A program made the translations under genes and the position numbers. A stretch of DNA of 41,136 nucleotides from an uncultured Tessaracoccus sp. (GTDB lineage Bacteria > Actinomycetota > Actinomycetes > Propionibacteriales > Propionibacteriaceae). Shown piece by piece: positions 15,260 through 22,805 of this stretch (the stretch's first letter is position 1; the number at the start of each line of letters is the position of its first letter). The notes under the pieces were generated by a model. That model searched no databases and was not told the origin of the DNA. It saw nothing but the letters and a program-made list of their open reading frames with translations. The stretch is taken from positions 1-41,136 of the forward strand of contig NZ_CAMYPD010000023.1 in assembly GCF_947286155.1 (NCBI RefSeq). The letters run 5' to 3'.

Positions 15260-16604
15260 ATAGGGACACGGCCCAGCAATGAGGTCTCTTCGTAACGTGG
15301 GTGCCGGCAGCTGACGCATCACCAACCATGGCGACCGTCGCTTCGATGCAAGGATGGTGGTCATCATGGAACAGATCGGCTTCGACATCTGGTGCGGGTT
15401 GGACGTGGGCAAACAAGCCCACTACGCCTGCGCGCTGGATACTGCCGGCAAGAAGGTCTTCGACAAGCCTCTGCCGCAAGACCAGGCCAAACTCGAAGAC
15501 TTGTTCACCAAGATCCAAACCCATGGACGAGTGCTGGTGGTCGTGGACCAACCGAACACGATCGGCGCGCTGCCAATTGCGGTCGCGCGCTCGATGGGCA
15601 TCACGGTTGCCTACCTGCCCGGGTTGGCGATGCGACGCGCCGCCGACCTCTACCCCGGCAACGCGAAGACCGACGCCCGTGACGCGTTCATCATCGCCGA
15701 CACCGCCCGCACGATGCCCCACACCCTGCGCCGCGTCGACGCTGGCGAGGAAACCCTCGCCGAACTCAAGGTATTGGTCGGCTTCGACGAAGATCTTGCG
15801 GCCGAGGCGACGCGGTTGTCGAACCGCATCCGAGGCCTGCTCACCCAGATCCATCCCGCACTCGAACGCGTTGTCGGACCGAGGTTGACCACCAAGCAGG
15901 GCTTGGCGGTGATCGAGCAGCTCGGCGGCCCGCAAGGCATGGCAGCCGCATCGAAGTCCAAGCTGCTGCGCATCATCACCAAGGCCTACCCCCGCAACGC
16001 CCCACCCTTCGCCGACGCCATCACCACCGCTCTCGGCGAGCAGACCGTCGTCGTTGCTGGCACGGCTTCGGCAGAACAGGTCCTGCCGAAGCTGGCCGCG
16101 TCGTTGCGTCAGGTCCTGGACCAGCGCGCTGAGCTCGCGGTCCAGGTCGAGAAAGTGGTTGATGCTCACCCTCTTGCCGAGGTCCTGACCTCGATGCCAG
16201 GCGTCGGGGTCAGGACCGCAGCACGGATCCTGCTCGACGTCGGCGACGCCTCACAGTTCCCCACCGCCGGCCACCTGGCCGCCTACGCCGGCCTAGCACC
16301 AGTCACCCGACGCTCCGGAACCTCGATCCGCGGCGAGTTCCCCGCACGATCCGGAAACAAACACCTCAAACGAGCCCTCTTTCTGTCCTCATTCGCAGCC
16401 CTCAGATCCGACCCCATCAGCCGGGCCTACTACGACCGCAAACGCGCCCAGGGCAAGAAGCACAACGCCGCCCTCATCTGCCTCTCGAGACGCCGGTGCG
16501 ACGTCCTGTTCGCGATGATCAAGAACCGAGAGCCCTACCGGGCTCCCGCGCCGGCCCCAGACCCCTCACCAATGCCCCTCGCTGCTTGACAAGAACATAG
16601 GGAC
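15260..16604 (+). mobile_element. IS110-family insertion sequence (ends approximate)
   Basis: One intact IS110 recombinase gene with short noncoding flanks. IS110 elements lack long terminal repeats. The 8-mer ATAGGGAC occurs on both sides (15260-15267 and 16597-16604), and the 1345-bp span between them is normal for the family, so I take these as the likely junction cores. IS110 recombinases are guided by a bridge RNA made from an element end; the noncoding bases before the gene are the place to look. It separates erm from the azole-peptide locus. Confidence 0.5.
15366..16589 (+). CDS. IS110-family recombinase
   Basis: A recombinase of about 407 residues. The N-terminal RuvC-like DEDD domain is seen in FDIWCGLDVGKQAHYACALD, LVVVDQPNTIGALPIAVA, VAYLPGLAMRRAADLYPG and AKTDARDAFIIADTAR. 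A coiled segment follows. The C-terminal Transposase_20 domain has LTSMPGVGVRTAARILLDVG, the catalytic-serine region TRRSGTSIRGEFPARSGNKH, and LKRALFLSSFAAL. ATG 15366 (AAGGA 11 bases upstream) gives the usual N-terminus; an in-frame ATG lies four codons earlier at 15354. The open frame is full length. The family carries out guide-RNA-directed insertion by a serine-recombinase-like step. Confidence 0.92.
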   Translation: MEQIGFDIWCGLDVGKQAHYACALDTAGKKVFDKPLPQDQAKLEDLFTKIQTHGRVLVVVDQPNTIGALPIAVARSMGITVAYLPGLAMRRAADLYPGNAKTDARDAFIIADTARTMPHTLRRVDAGEETLAELKVLVGFDEDLAAEATRLSNRIRGLLTQIHPALERVVGPRLTTKQGLAVIEQLGGPQGMAAASKSKLLRIITKAYPRNAPPFADAITTALGEQTVVVAGTASAEQVLPKLAASLRQVLDQRAELAVQVEKVVDAHPLAEVLTSMPGVGVRTAARILLDVGDASQFPTAGHLAAYAGLAPVTRRSGTSIRGEFPARSGNKHLKRALFLSSFAALRSDPISRAYYDRKRAQGKKHNAALICLSRRRCDVLFAMIKNREPYRAPAPAPDPSPMPLAA

Positions 16605-16687
16605 CCCCAAGAGCGGAAGGCCAGCCTTGACACTGCACCAGAAAAGGAATTTGGACTCGACCGCGCCGCTTCTCTGAGCAGAGGAAC

Positions 16688-17599
16688 TTACGTTGAAGTG
16701 TGCTCAACGGGGTCGTTAGCCATGAGCGGGAGGCGAACGTTTTCCTGGCACATCTGCCAAGCCACGACCTGGGATCGTGAACTCACATTGAGCTTTCTGA
16801 AGAGGCGTCGAATGTATGTCTCGACCGTGCGCTCGCTTAGCCCAAGTCGCACCCCAATCTGATAATTAGTTAGACCCTGAGCGACGAGACGGGCAACCTC
16901 TTGTTCTCGTGGGCTCGGCGCAGCATGCGCCCCAGCTTGACGGCCGTCAAGGGAATTCGGTTCTAGGCCGAGGGAGACAAAAGCTCGATAGTGATCCTCG
17001 AGGGCAACAATAACTTTAAGTTCTTCGAGTTCGGCGAGTGCTTGACGTCCGCGTTTTTCAGAGAACGTGAGGAGTGGAAGCAACGCAGTCAGTCGAAACG
17101 GACTGCCTGAGATGCTCGCGGCGACCGCCACTGCGACGGCATCATCTGAGAGTCCACCAATTTCGTCCACCAGTTTGAGACCCAAGCCGACGCGTTCTCG
17201 CATGCAGTCAACCACCGCGCAAATACGGGGCCAGTCAAATTCCTCGCCCTCGTTTCGCCTCATGCACTCTGTAAGAGCATCGCAAAATGGCTCTAGGTTA
17301 ACGAGACCCTTGACCTCAGAAACTCTCTTAGAGGCTGCTGCACGATGAAAACGCTTCGTCACAATCGGCCCTTCCAGTGCCGCTATCCGAGGGTTCCCCA
17401 AGAGAAGATCGTGCGTTGGTCCTGCGTTCGCGATCCGGAGCCGCAGATTGACGTAGACCCTTGCGCACCACAGCTCAGGCTCGGTGAACGCTCTTCGCTC
17501 CACCGCACAGCAGCTCGCGGGTTCGAGAGCTTCGTGCTCGCGTCGGCAACAGTCCCCATGCCGCATACATACAGGCCAACCCGTATCATTGTCAACCAT
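16688..17599 (-). CDS. LuxR-type transcriptional regulator of the azole-peptide locus
   Basis: The frame encodes up to 303 residues. The C-terminal LuxR/FixJ helix-turn-helix is clear: PSPREQEVARLVAQGLTNYQ, IGVRLGLSERTVETYIRRLF, RKLNVSSRSQVVAW (about residues 228-282). The rest is alpha-helical with no recognisable ATPase, receiver or autoinducer domain. The start is uncertain. TTGACA (minus strand, 17595-17590) and TATGTA (17571-17566) make a promoter with an 18-bp spacer inside the first codons, so the true start is probably downstream, for example GTG 17503. The gene diverges from the precursor peptide gene and is the obvious pathway regulator. Its promoter overlaps an operator shared with the tetR gene at 24783. 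The first 40 residues are unusually rich in Cys, which also argues that they are not translated. Confidence 0.75.
   Translation of the reverse strand: MVDNDTGWPVCMRHGDCCRREHEALEPASCCAVERRAFTEPELWCARVYVNLRLRIANAGPTHDLLLGNPRIAALEGPIVTKRFHRAAASKRVSEVKGLVNLEPFCDALTECMRRNEGEEFDWPRICAVVDCMRERVGLGLKLVDEIGGLSDDAVAVAVAASISGSPFRLTALLPLLTFSEKRGRQALAELEELKVIVALEDHYRAFVSLGLEPNSLDGRQAGAHAAPSPREQEVARLVAQGLTNYQIGVRLGLSERTVETYIRRLFRKLNVSSRSQVVAWQMCQENVRLPLMANDPVEHTST
17564..17595 (-). promoter_or_regulatory. luxR promoter with operator shared with tetR
   Basis: On the minus strand TTGACA (17595-17590) is followed 18 bp later by TATGTA (17571-17566). Overlapping both is GATACG-N8-TGTATGTATG (17587-17564). The same sequence with identical spacing occurs at 24762-24785 over the tetR promoter, with 19 of 24 positions the same. 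ATAC and GTAT form the ends of a loose inverted repeat. Binding by the TetR protein would block luxR transcription. Confidence 0.65.
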
Positions 17600-17729
17600 A
17601 GCCCCGTCCGTGCATTCCCGGACTACAACTGTGCCTTGCCACGTACCTACGGTGAGAATGCGAGAAATCGCAGCTCCGACTTTCCGGGCGAACAGCGTCC
17701 GGAGGAGTGCAGATCAAGGAGGTTGAGTC

Positions 17730-17864
17730 ATGCGTCTCACCAGCACCGAAATCGCCGAGCAGCGGACGCTCGCGCACAACGACGACGCCGGCGTGCAGAT
17801 GGTGGTCCCTGCGGGCACCACTGGCACCACGACCGCCGCGGTCGTCACCGTCGACGACGAGTGA
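17730..17864 (+). CDS. Precursor peptide of a linear azol(in)e (TOMM) natural product
   Basis: This 44-residue peptide was found directly in the sequence. It starts at ATG 17730, seven bases after AAGGAGG. The N-terminal half (MRLTSTEIAEQRTLAHNDDA) is a typical charged leader. The C-terminal half has small residues and many threonines: VVPAGTTGTTTAAVVTVDDE, with six Thr and no Cys or Ser. It lies directly before sagB-, C- and ycaO-type genes and after a divergent regulator, the normal place for a precursor. If modified, it could carry only methyloxazol(in)es from Thr. The leader/core border is unknown; cleavage near PAG is a guess. It matches no precursor I remember (not plantazolicin, goadsporin or streptolysin S type). 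The acidic end VDDE is unusual for a core and may be removed. Confidence 0.75.
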   Translation: MRLTSTEIAEQRTLAHNDDAGVQMVVPAGTTGTTTAAVVTVDDE

Positions 17865-17913
17865 GTCGACGCCACCGTTGACACGCTCGCACCCGTGCGG
17901 GCGCGCCAACGGA

Positions 17914-17952
17914 GTCGGCCTCTGGGGGCGGTACTCGCTCCCAGAGGCCGAT
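17914..17952 (+). terminator. Hairpin between the precursor and modification genes
   Basis: GGCCTCTGGGGGCG (17917-17930) pairs with CGCTCCCAGAGGCC (17936-17949) over a 5-base loop, with one G-T pair. Three more pairs extend it to 17914 and 17952. It begins 49 bases after the precursor stop and ends 51 bases before sagB. No T-run follows. Streptolysin S loci have a partial terminator in the same place, which makes much more precursor than enzyme message; the same role is inferred here. Confidence 0.7.
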
Positions 17953-18003
17953 GCCCCGGCACATGTGTCGCCGAAGGCTGGCAGAGAACTTAGAGGAGGA
18001 CAT

Positions 18004-18990
18004 ATGCCGGACAGATTCACTCGTGAGACAACGAGCCACGCAGCACAAGACTCCGCGGAGGCAGACAACGGCCCTCGCCTGTCGTCATCTGAGCTGAGGC
18101 ATCTCGCCATCAACAACGGCTACAAGACTTGGCAGCCGTCCATTCAGTCAACCGGACTACGCTCATCTGAGTTGACACATCGAACCCTGGGGCAGGGGCC
18201 GAGTAGCCGAATCGCGGAACAGTACCTACTCGCTTCCCGAATGGTGCGAGGCGACGTGAGAGTACAGATTTCCACACGCCCCTACTTCAACGATGACGGC
18301 CTGCGAACAGTCTCACTCATCGGCCAGGAAGATGCTCATCCCGACGATGTGGTTCCTCTTCCGTCTCCACAGGCCATAGACACGACTCTCGGTAGCGCTG
18401 TCGCGGGACGACGCAGCCGCCGCTCCTTCGCATCAGAAGAGATGTCCCTCCAGCAGCTCACCGACATCATCGGGCACAGCATCGCTGAAACCGGACGGGC
18501 CCGCGTAGAACTCAGCGACGGCGGCCAAGTCCAGTTCCCTCTCTATGCGGCGGCCAACGGCGGGGGCCTCAGACCGATCGACGCGTACGTACTGCCCCTA
18601 CGGGTCGAGGGCCTGGCCCCGGTCGTTCACCGGTACGACAAGCGACGTCATGCACTGATACGCACGCCTAATGCTGGCGATGCGGCACGCATCGTTGACA
18701 CCTGCATCTCCCCACCCGACCAGGATCACCTATCGCGCGCCTCAGCCGTCTTCATTCTTGCTGGTCGCCCGTGGCGGTCGATGCGGAAGTACGGAGCCCG
18801 GGGGCTGCGGTTCCTGTTTGTCGAAGCCGGACACGTTGCCGCGTCCATGGGATTGGCCGCATCCGCACTCGAGTTGGGAGCCGTGGAGTGCGGAAGCCTG
18901 TGTGACGATGAGGTGCATGACCTTCTCGGCATCGACGGGCTTTTTGAAACCTATATTCATTCCGTCATTGTTGGGAGGAGAACTTCGTGA
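18004..18990 (+). CDS. SagB-type azoline dehydrogenase
   Basis: A 328-residue FMN-dependent dehydrogenase of the nitroreductase-like SagB/ThcOx family, which oxidises azolines to azoles on the precursor. Family motifs: GRRSRRSFASEEMSLQQLTD (about 133-152, FMN and phosphate contact), YAAANGGGLRPIDAYVLPLR near 185, and MRKYGARGLRFLFVEAGHVA near 260, followed by AASMGLAASALELGAVECGS. The start at ATG 18004 has AGAGGAGGA six bases upstream; the frame is open further up but would run through the precursor region. It overlaps the next gene by four bases (GTGA). In this cluster the only candidate residues are Thr-derived methyloxazolines. Confidence 0.9.
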   Translation: MPDRFTRETTSHAAQDSAEADNGPRLSSSELRHLAINNGYKTWQPSIQSTGLRSSELTHRTLGQGPSSRIAEQYLLASRMVRGDVRVQISTRPYFNDDGLRTVSLIGQEDAHPDDVVPLPSPQAIDTTLGSAVAGRRSRRSFASEEMSLQQLTDIIGHSIAETGRARVELSDGGQVQFPLYAAANGGGLRPIDAYVLPLRVEGLAPVVHRYDKRRHALIRTPNAGDAARIVDTCISPPDQDHLSRASAVFILAGRPWRSMRKYGARGLRFLFVEAGHVAASMGLAASALELGAVECGSLCDDEVHDLLGIDGLFETYIHSVIVGRRTS

Positions 18991-20033
18991 GCACGCAAGA
19001 GAACAGTTTTTATGGCGTCAAGAACCGCTACTCGGTGGTCGTTCATGATGTCAACCGGGTGGAGTTCCGACAGGGGGTCTGGAACCCGACCTCCACTACA
19101 CTGACCGACGACTCGGAGTCAGGCAAGCTCGTCTCCACCATCGAATTACTCGACGGTAAGCACACCATTGGTGAGATCGCAAAGAGCACGGGACAAACAA
19201 ACGAAGACATCCGAGCGGTAGTAGAATATCTCGAAGAGAAGGAGATCGTCTCCGCTGAGGCCGACAACTATCTCGACCAGTACGTCGACCTGGTCCAAGG
19301 TCGACGTTCCTCTCTTCGTGAATGTCTCGAACCCGTGGTCATCGTGGGCCCGGCCGAGGTTACCGGCCCTCTGCAGACGGGCTTGGCACAGACAGTGCCC
19401 GACTTGGAGATCGCACTCGCCGATGAGGACCATCCCCTGGCATCACTGACTCACGCTGACTCAGCGTGGCTGGAGGACGGTCTGGAGTTCTATCGCCAAA
19501 TACAACGGTTCGAGGAGTTGCGCGGGAGCTTTGTCATCTATGCCGAGGCAGTGGCCGATCCGGTGAAGACCCGAATCGTGGACCGTGTCATGGACCATCT
19601 CGGGGTGCCGTGGCTCTACGGTGTGGTCGACGGCCCGTTCGTTCTCGTGGGCCCGACTACCGTGTCGAAGCGCACCCCTTCCTGGGATGCCTATGAGACG
19701 CGCATGCTGATGAACCTGCGTGAAAGCGCCTCGTACCAGTCCTATAAGAAGGCCCTCGCGCAAGGCCGCGTCAACCAGGACAAGGCGTTCGAAGTGCAGC
19801 CGGTGCTCGCCCAGCTCCTCGCCGCCCACCTCCTGCCGGAAGCCGTGTCGTGGGTGACCACAGGCACAGCAGGAACCCTGTCACACGCCTACTCATTCTT
19901 CGCCCCGACCTCCGAGTTCGCTGTTCACGAGATCCTGCCCCTGCCCGACAGCACCGTCGGCATGCCGGTGGCAGAACGCGATGACTTCGAGCTGTACTTC
20001 GGGACACGGACGCTGGAGGAGATCGCAGAATGA
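18987..20033 (+). CDS. Ocin-ThiF-like leader-binding protein (TOMM C component)
   Basis: A 348-residue partner of the YcaO enzyme. Residues 1 to about 100 form a winged-helix RiPP recognition element (VEFRQGVWNPTSTTLTDD, STIELLDGKHTIGEIAKSTG, QTNEDIRAVVEYLEEKEIVS), which binds the leader. The rest is the E1-like remnant of the C protein: VVIVGPAEVTGPLQTGLAQT, FVIYAEAVADPVKTRIVDRV, PWLYGVVDGPFVLVGPTT, and LPEAVSWVTTGTAGTLSHAY. As in other clusters, no ATP-binding glycine loop or Cys-zinc tetrads are visible. It starts with GTG, GGGAGGAG in front, overlapping the sagB stop, and overlaps ycaO by four bases. C and YcaO are fused in many clusters and separate here. Confidence 0.85.
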   Translation: MSTQENSFYGVKNRYSVVVHDVNRVEFRQGVWNPTSTTLTDDSESGKLVSTIELLDGKHTIGEIAKSTGQTNEDIRAVVEYLEEKEIVSAEADNYLDQYVDLVQGRRSSLRECLEPVVIVGPAEVTGPLQTGLAQTVPDLEIALADEDHPLASLTHADSAWLEDGLEFYRQIQRFEELRGSFVIYAEAVADPVKTRIVDRVMDHLGVPWLYGVVDGPFVLVGPTTVSKRTPSWDAYETRMLMNLRESASYQSYKKALAQGRVNQDKAFEVQPVLAQLLAAHLLPEAVSWVTTGTAGTLSHAYSFFAPTSEFAVHEILPLPDSTVGMPVAERDDFELYFGTRTLEEIAE

Positions 20034-21406
20034 CACCCTCACCGAGCATGCGCCTGTCCTCAACGGACCATCACCCTCGCCTCAATCCCGACTTCGACCG
20101 GCTGGCCCGACGGATCATCAGCCCGCTGACCGGGCTCAGCCGCACCCTGGGCTTCATGATGCGCGGTCGCGACGAACCACGCATCATTGTCTCCGGCGCA
20201 CAGCTAACCGGCGTTGAACACCTCCTTGGACGCAAGAGCGGTCTGACCTATCACATCGGTGGATGCGGCATCTACACCGAGGAAGCCCTGATCCGCAGTG
20301 TTGGCGAGACCGTCGAACGCTACGCCCAGGTCGTCAGACCCCTCACAGCCGACTATGAAAGCGTCTTCGAGACGCAGGCCTCGATGACCGAGGCAGGCAG
20401 GTCCGCCCTTGTCGGCCCTTTTGCGCGCCCGTTCCGCGACGAACAGTATGCACAGGACACGTTCGCATACTCGCCGCTCGAATCGGATTCCCCGATCACG
20501 TGGACCCCCACTCGTTCGCTCATCACCGGCGAGACAAGGTGGGCGCCAGCGCAGTTGCTCTACATTGGATACCAGCTCCGCAAACGGGAGGGCGAGCCGT
20601 GGCTGAACTCGGCTGTCACGACCGGGAGCGCAGCCCACACCTCACCCGAACTCGCCGTCCGGTCGGCGCTCTACGAGTTGATCCACGGCGATGCCGCGAT
20701 GGGTCACTGGTACACCGACCGTATTGCTCCACAAGTGCGTTTCGGTCGTCGCACCACGGCGCTCAAGGCCCTGCTTGACCGGCACCTCGCTGGCTCGCAG
20801 GTCACGCCCACCTTCCATTATCTCGAACTGCCCGGCTTCAACGTTCACGTCACTGCGTGCGTGATGCGCGGCCGCCCTGGGTCGGGACGGGGGCACAACC
20901 TCGGGCTCGGCATCGCCTCAAGTCTCGAAGACTCCCTCTACAAGGCGTTTCTCGAGTCAGCAGCGGGAGTCCAGCTGTCGAAAATGCTGCGGATATCTCC
21001 CGAGCTTGTCGACGGTGCCGTGGGCGCGCGCACCACTGACACGACGCAGATGTTCGACCTCGACGCCAATGTCGCCCACTACGCGCGACCAGACGGCGCC
21101 GCGGTCCTCGATCGAAAGTTCCCCAAAGACCAGTTTGTCGACGCCAGCGATCTGCCTGCTGATGGAGCATCGGACGTGCGCTCTGAGATCGACGCGGTCA
21201 TCGCCGGCTACAAGCGCCTTGGCGCAGAGCTTGTGTTCGCCGACTGCACGACGCCAGAAGCGCGCAGGCTCGGCTTCTACGTACCCCGGGTCTGGTCACC
21301 AGACACGATGAGCCTGTGCCTGCCGAGCGCCCCGCCACTGAACCACCCGCGTTTCCAGGCATATGGCGCGGTCGCTGATGCCATGCTTCCGCACCCCTAC
21401 GCATAG
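20030..21406 (+). CDS. YcaO-family cyclodehydratase (TOMM D component)
   Basis: A 458-residue YcaO enzyme that uses ATP to activate a backbone amide and close Ser/Thr/Cys side chains into azolines. ATP and Mg binding segments are visible: SVGETVERYAQVV (S-x-x-E-x-x-E-R form, about 90), AVRSALYELIHGDAAMGHW (about 210), and YKAFLESAAGVQLSKM (about 305). GGCGIYTEEALIRSVGETVE marks the domain entry. The last residues read AMLPHPYA. Azole-type YcaO proteins usually end in a P-x-P-x-P tail needed for activity with the C protein; here the last proline is replaced by alanine. ATGA joins it to the C gene. With no Cys or Ser in the core half, this enzyme should be selective for Thr. Confidence 0.92.
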   Translation: MTPSPSMRLSSTDHHPRLNPDFDRLARRIISPLTGLSRTLGFMMRGRDEPRIIVSGAQLTGVEHLLGRKSGLTYHIGGCGIYTEEALIRSVGETVERYAQVVRPLTADYESVFETQASMTEAGRSALVGPFARPFRDEQYAQDTFAYSPLESDSPITWTPTRSLITGETRWAPAQLLYIGYQLRKREGEPWLNSAVTTGSAAHTSPELAVRSALYELIHGDAAMGHWYTDRIAPQVRFGRRTTALKALLDRHLAGSQVTPTFHYLELPGFNVHVTACVMRGRPGSGRGHNLGLGIASSLEDSLYKAFLESAAGVQLSKMLRISPELVDGAVGARTTDTTQMFDLDANVAHYARPDGAAVLDRKFPKDQFVDASDLPADGASDVRSEIDAVIAGYKRLGAELVFADCTTPEARRLGFYVPRVWSPDTMSLCLPSAPPLNHPRFQAYGAVADAMLPHPYA

Positions 21407-21420
21407 GCCGGTGGGCAGAT

Positions 21421-22155
21421 GTGATTGCTCTGACAGCCCTTGCTCTGGCAGGACGACCACTGAGCGCGCACATCCTCGCGTGGTGTGTCAGCCGGGGCCT
21501 GCGGGTACGGCCCGGCGTCATCTTCATTGTCACGATGACGCCCATCGCCGTCGGAGCCATCGTCACCGGAGCCACGATCAGCCCGACGCCTGACAAGATC
21601 ACACAGGTGGGCATCCACGTGCTCATCGGCCTGGGTCTCGGGGCGCTCTTCGTCCTGACAGAATGGTCTCTCGCCCGATACGTCCGCCCGAAGACTCAAC
21701 GAGCGACGGAAGCGACGGACATCGACGCCCGACTGCACACCGATCCGTCTGTCGCCGATGCCGACGGAATCGCCCGCATCTACCGCCACTGGGCCACTCC
21801 CCAGAAGATCGCCATCGCCCGACCCTGGGCGTTGCCGGAGCTCTGCCTCGTCGCGATCGTCGAGGAAATCCTGTATCGCGGAATCGTCGGCTTCGTGGCA
21901 CTCAGCGTCGAAACACCGGCGGCGTCCATCGGACTCTTGGCAGTGTCCGCGATGCTCTTCGGGCTATCGCACGACGCCTACGGTGCTCACCAGATCGTTC
22001 TCAAGACCGCCTACGCCTCGGTCCTGGCCGGGACCACTCTGCTCGCGGGCTCGCTGCTCTCTGCTGTCGTTGGCCATCTGGCGCTCAACGCCTTCTCGTG
22101 GGCACAAACCCGGCACTGGATGCGGGCAGTTCAAGCACAACAGAGGGCCGGATGA
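21421..22155 (+). CDS. CPBP-family intramembrane protease (SagE-like)
   Basis: A 244-residue membrane protease of the CAAX/bacteriocin-processing (CPBP) family, often the leader peptidase or an immunity protein in azole-peptide loci. All three motifs are intact: VEEILYRG (E-E-x-x-x-R, about residue 147), MLFGLSHDA (F-x-x-x-H, about 179), and VGHLALNAF (H-x-x-x-N, about 218). Six or so membrane helices are predicted, among them GVIFIVTMTPIAVGAIVTGA and VLIGLGLGALFVLTEWSLA. The GTG start has only a weak ribosome site and lies 14 bases after the ycaO stop. It overlaps the next gene by ATGA. Leader removal is inferred from context. Confidence 0.85.
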   Translation: MIALTALALAGRPLSAHILAWCVSRGLRVRPGVIFIVTMTPIAVGAIVTGATISPTPDKITQVGIHVLIGLGLGALFVLTEWSLARYVRPKTQRATEATDIDARLHTDPSVADADGIARIYRHWATPQKIAIARPWALPELCLVAIVEEILYRGIVGFVALSVETPAASIGLLAVSAMLFGLSHDAYGAHQIVLKTAYASVLAGTTLLAGSLLSAVVGHLALNAFSWAQTRHWMRAVQAQQRAG

Positions 22156-22784
22156 GCGAGCAAGACGTTTCCGGTCCCCGGCTCCTCCGAGAAGCAGGGC
22201 GCACATACGCAGCAGCGGGCCTGGGCTTGACCGGAGCGCTCATCCTGTTGGCTGCAGCAGGGTGGCCGCGCTCGACGATCTCCACCCCCGAGGCTGTCCT
22301 CAACGGCCTCTGCCTGGGACTCACAGAGGCGACAGTCCTCCTCAACGGATATCTGTGGATAGGTCGCAGGATCTCCGCCTCACCTCGTTACCAAGACGGG
22401 CAGCTCCCCAGAAAGACTGCCGGATGGATCTGGGCCGCCTACCAGGGGGCTGCACTCCCACTCGCTGTGGCTCAGCACCGCCTGCGGCGGGGTGAACTCG
22501 GCACGATCCTTGCCCTCGTACTCATCACCGGGCAAGAACTTCTCCTGCGCGCAATCCAGACTGCCCTGACTCCCACCCACCAACTGCTGGGTATCGGGGT
22601 CAGCGTCGCCATCGGCATTGCCCTCGCCGTCTCCCCGTGGGTACCGCGGTTTCACTGGCTGTTCGCCGTACTTCAAGGCACCCTCATGGGTCTGCTGCAC
22701 GGGCTCGTATTCACCATCACCGGCAGCCTAGCCGCCGTCGTGACGGCAACTGCCGCCTCCTACCTCGTCCTGAAACGCATCTAG
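22152..22784 (+). CDS. Degenerate CPBP-like membrane protein
   Basis: A 210-residue membrane protein with about six helices (AAAGLGLTGALILLAAAGW, LGTILALVLITGQELLLRA, LLGIGVSVAIGIALAVSPWV, LTGSLAAVVTATAA-like end). It looks like a worn CPBP protease. GQELLLRA (about 129) stands where E-E-x-x-x-R should be, with the first Glu replaced by Gln. LMGLLHGLVF (about 177) keeps the second-motif His. The third motif, H-x-x-x-N, is missing at ITGSLAAVVTATAAS. It should therefore not cleave like its neighbour. It starts by ATGA overlap with the intact CPBP gene, so the two are made together and may form a hetero-pair; immunity by binding the peptide is another option. Confidence 0.6.
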   Translation: MSEQDVSGPRLLREAGRTYAAAGLGLTGALILLAAAGWPRSTISTPEAVLNGLCLGLTEATVLLNGYLWIGRRISASPRYQDGQLPRKTAGWIWAAYQGAALPLAVAQHRLRRGELGTILALVLITGQELLLRAIQTALTPTHQLLGIGVSVAIGIALAVSPWVPRFHWLFAVLQGTLMGLLHGLVFTITGSLAAVVTATAASYLVLKRI

Positions 22785-22805
22785 AAGCTAAAGGAAATCA
22801 CTGTC

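Noticed and set aside
12454..16604. A composite transposon with erm between two IS elements (Tn5432-like).
   Set aside because: The two elements belong to different families (IS256 and IS110), and the IS256 has its own 8-bp target duplications, so it moved alone.
17707..18003. An upstream extension of the sagB frame to 17707.
   Set aside because: It would overlap the precursor gene and its hairpin in another frame; the strong ribosome site lies just before 18004.
22690..22780. A third CPBP motif in the second CPBP-like protein.
   Set aside because: No H-x-x-x-N/D occurs in the last helix; only the second-motif His remains.
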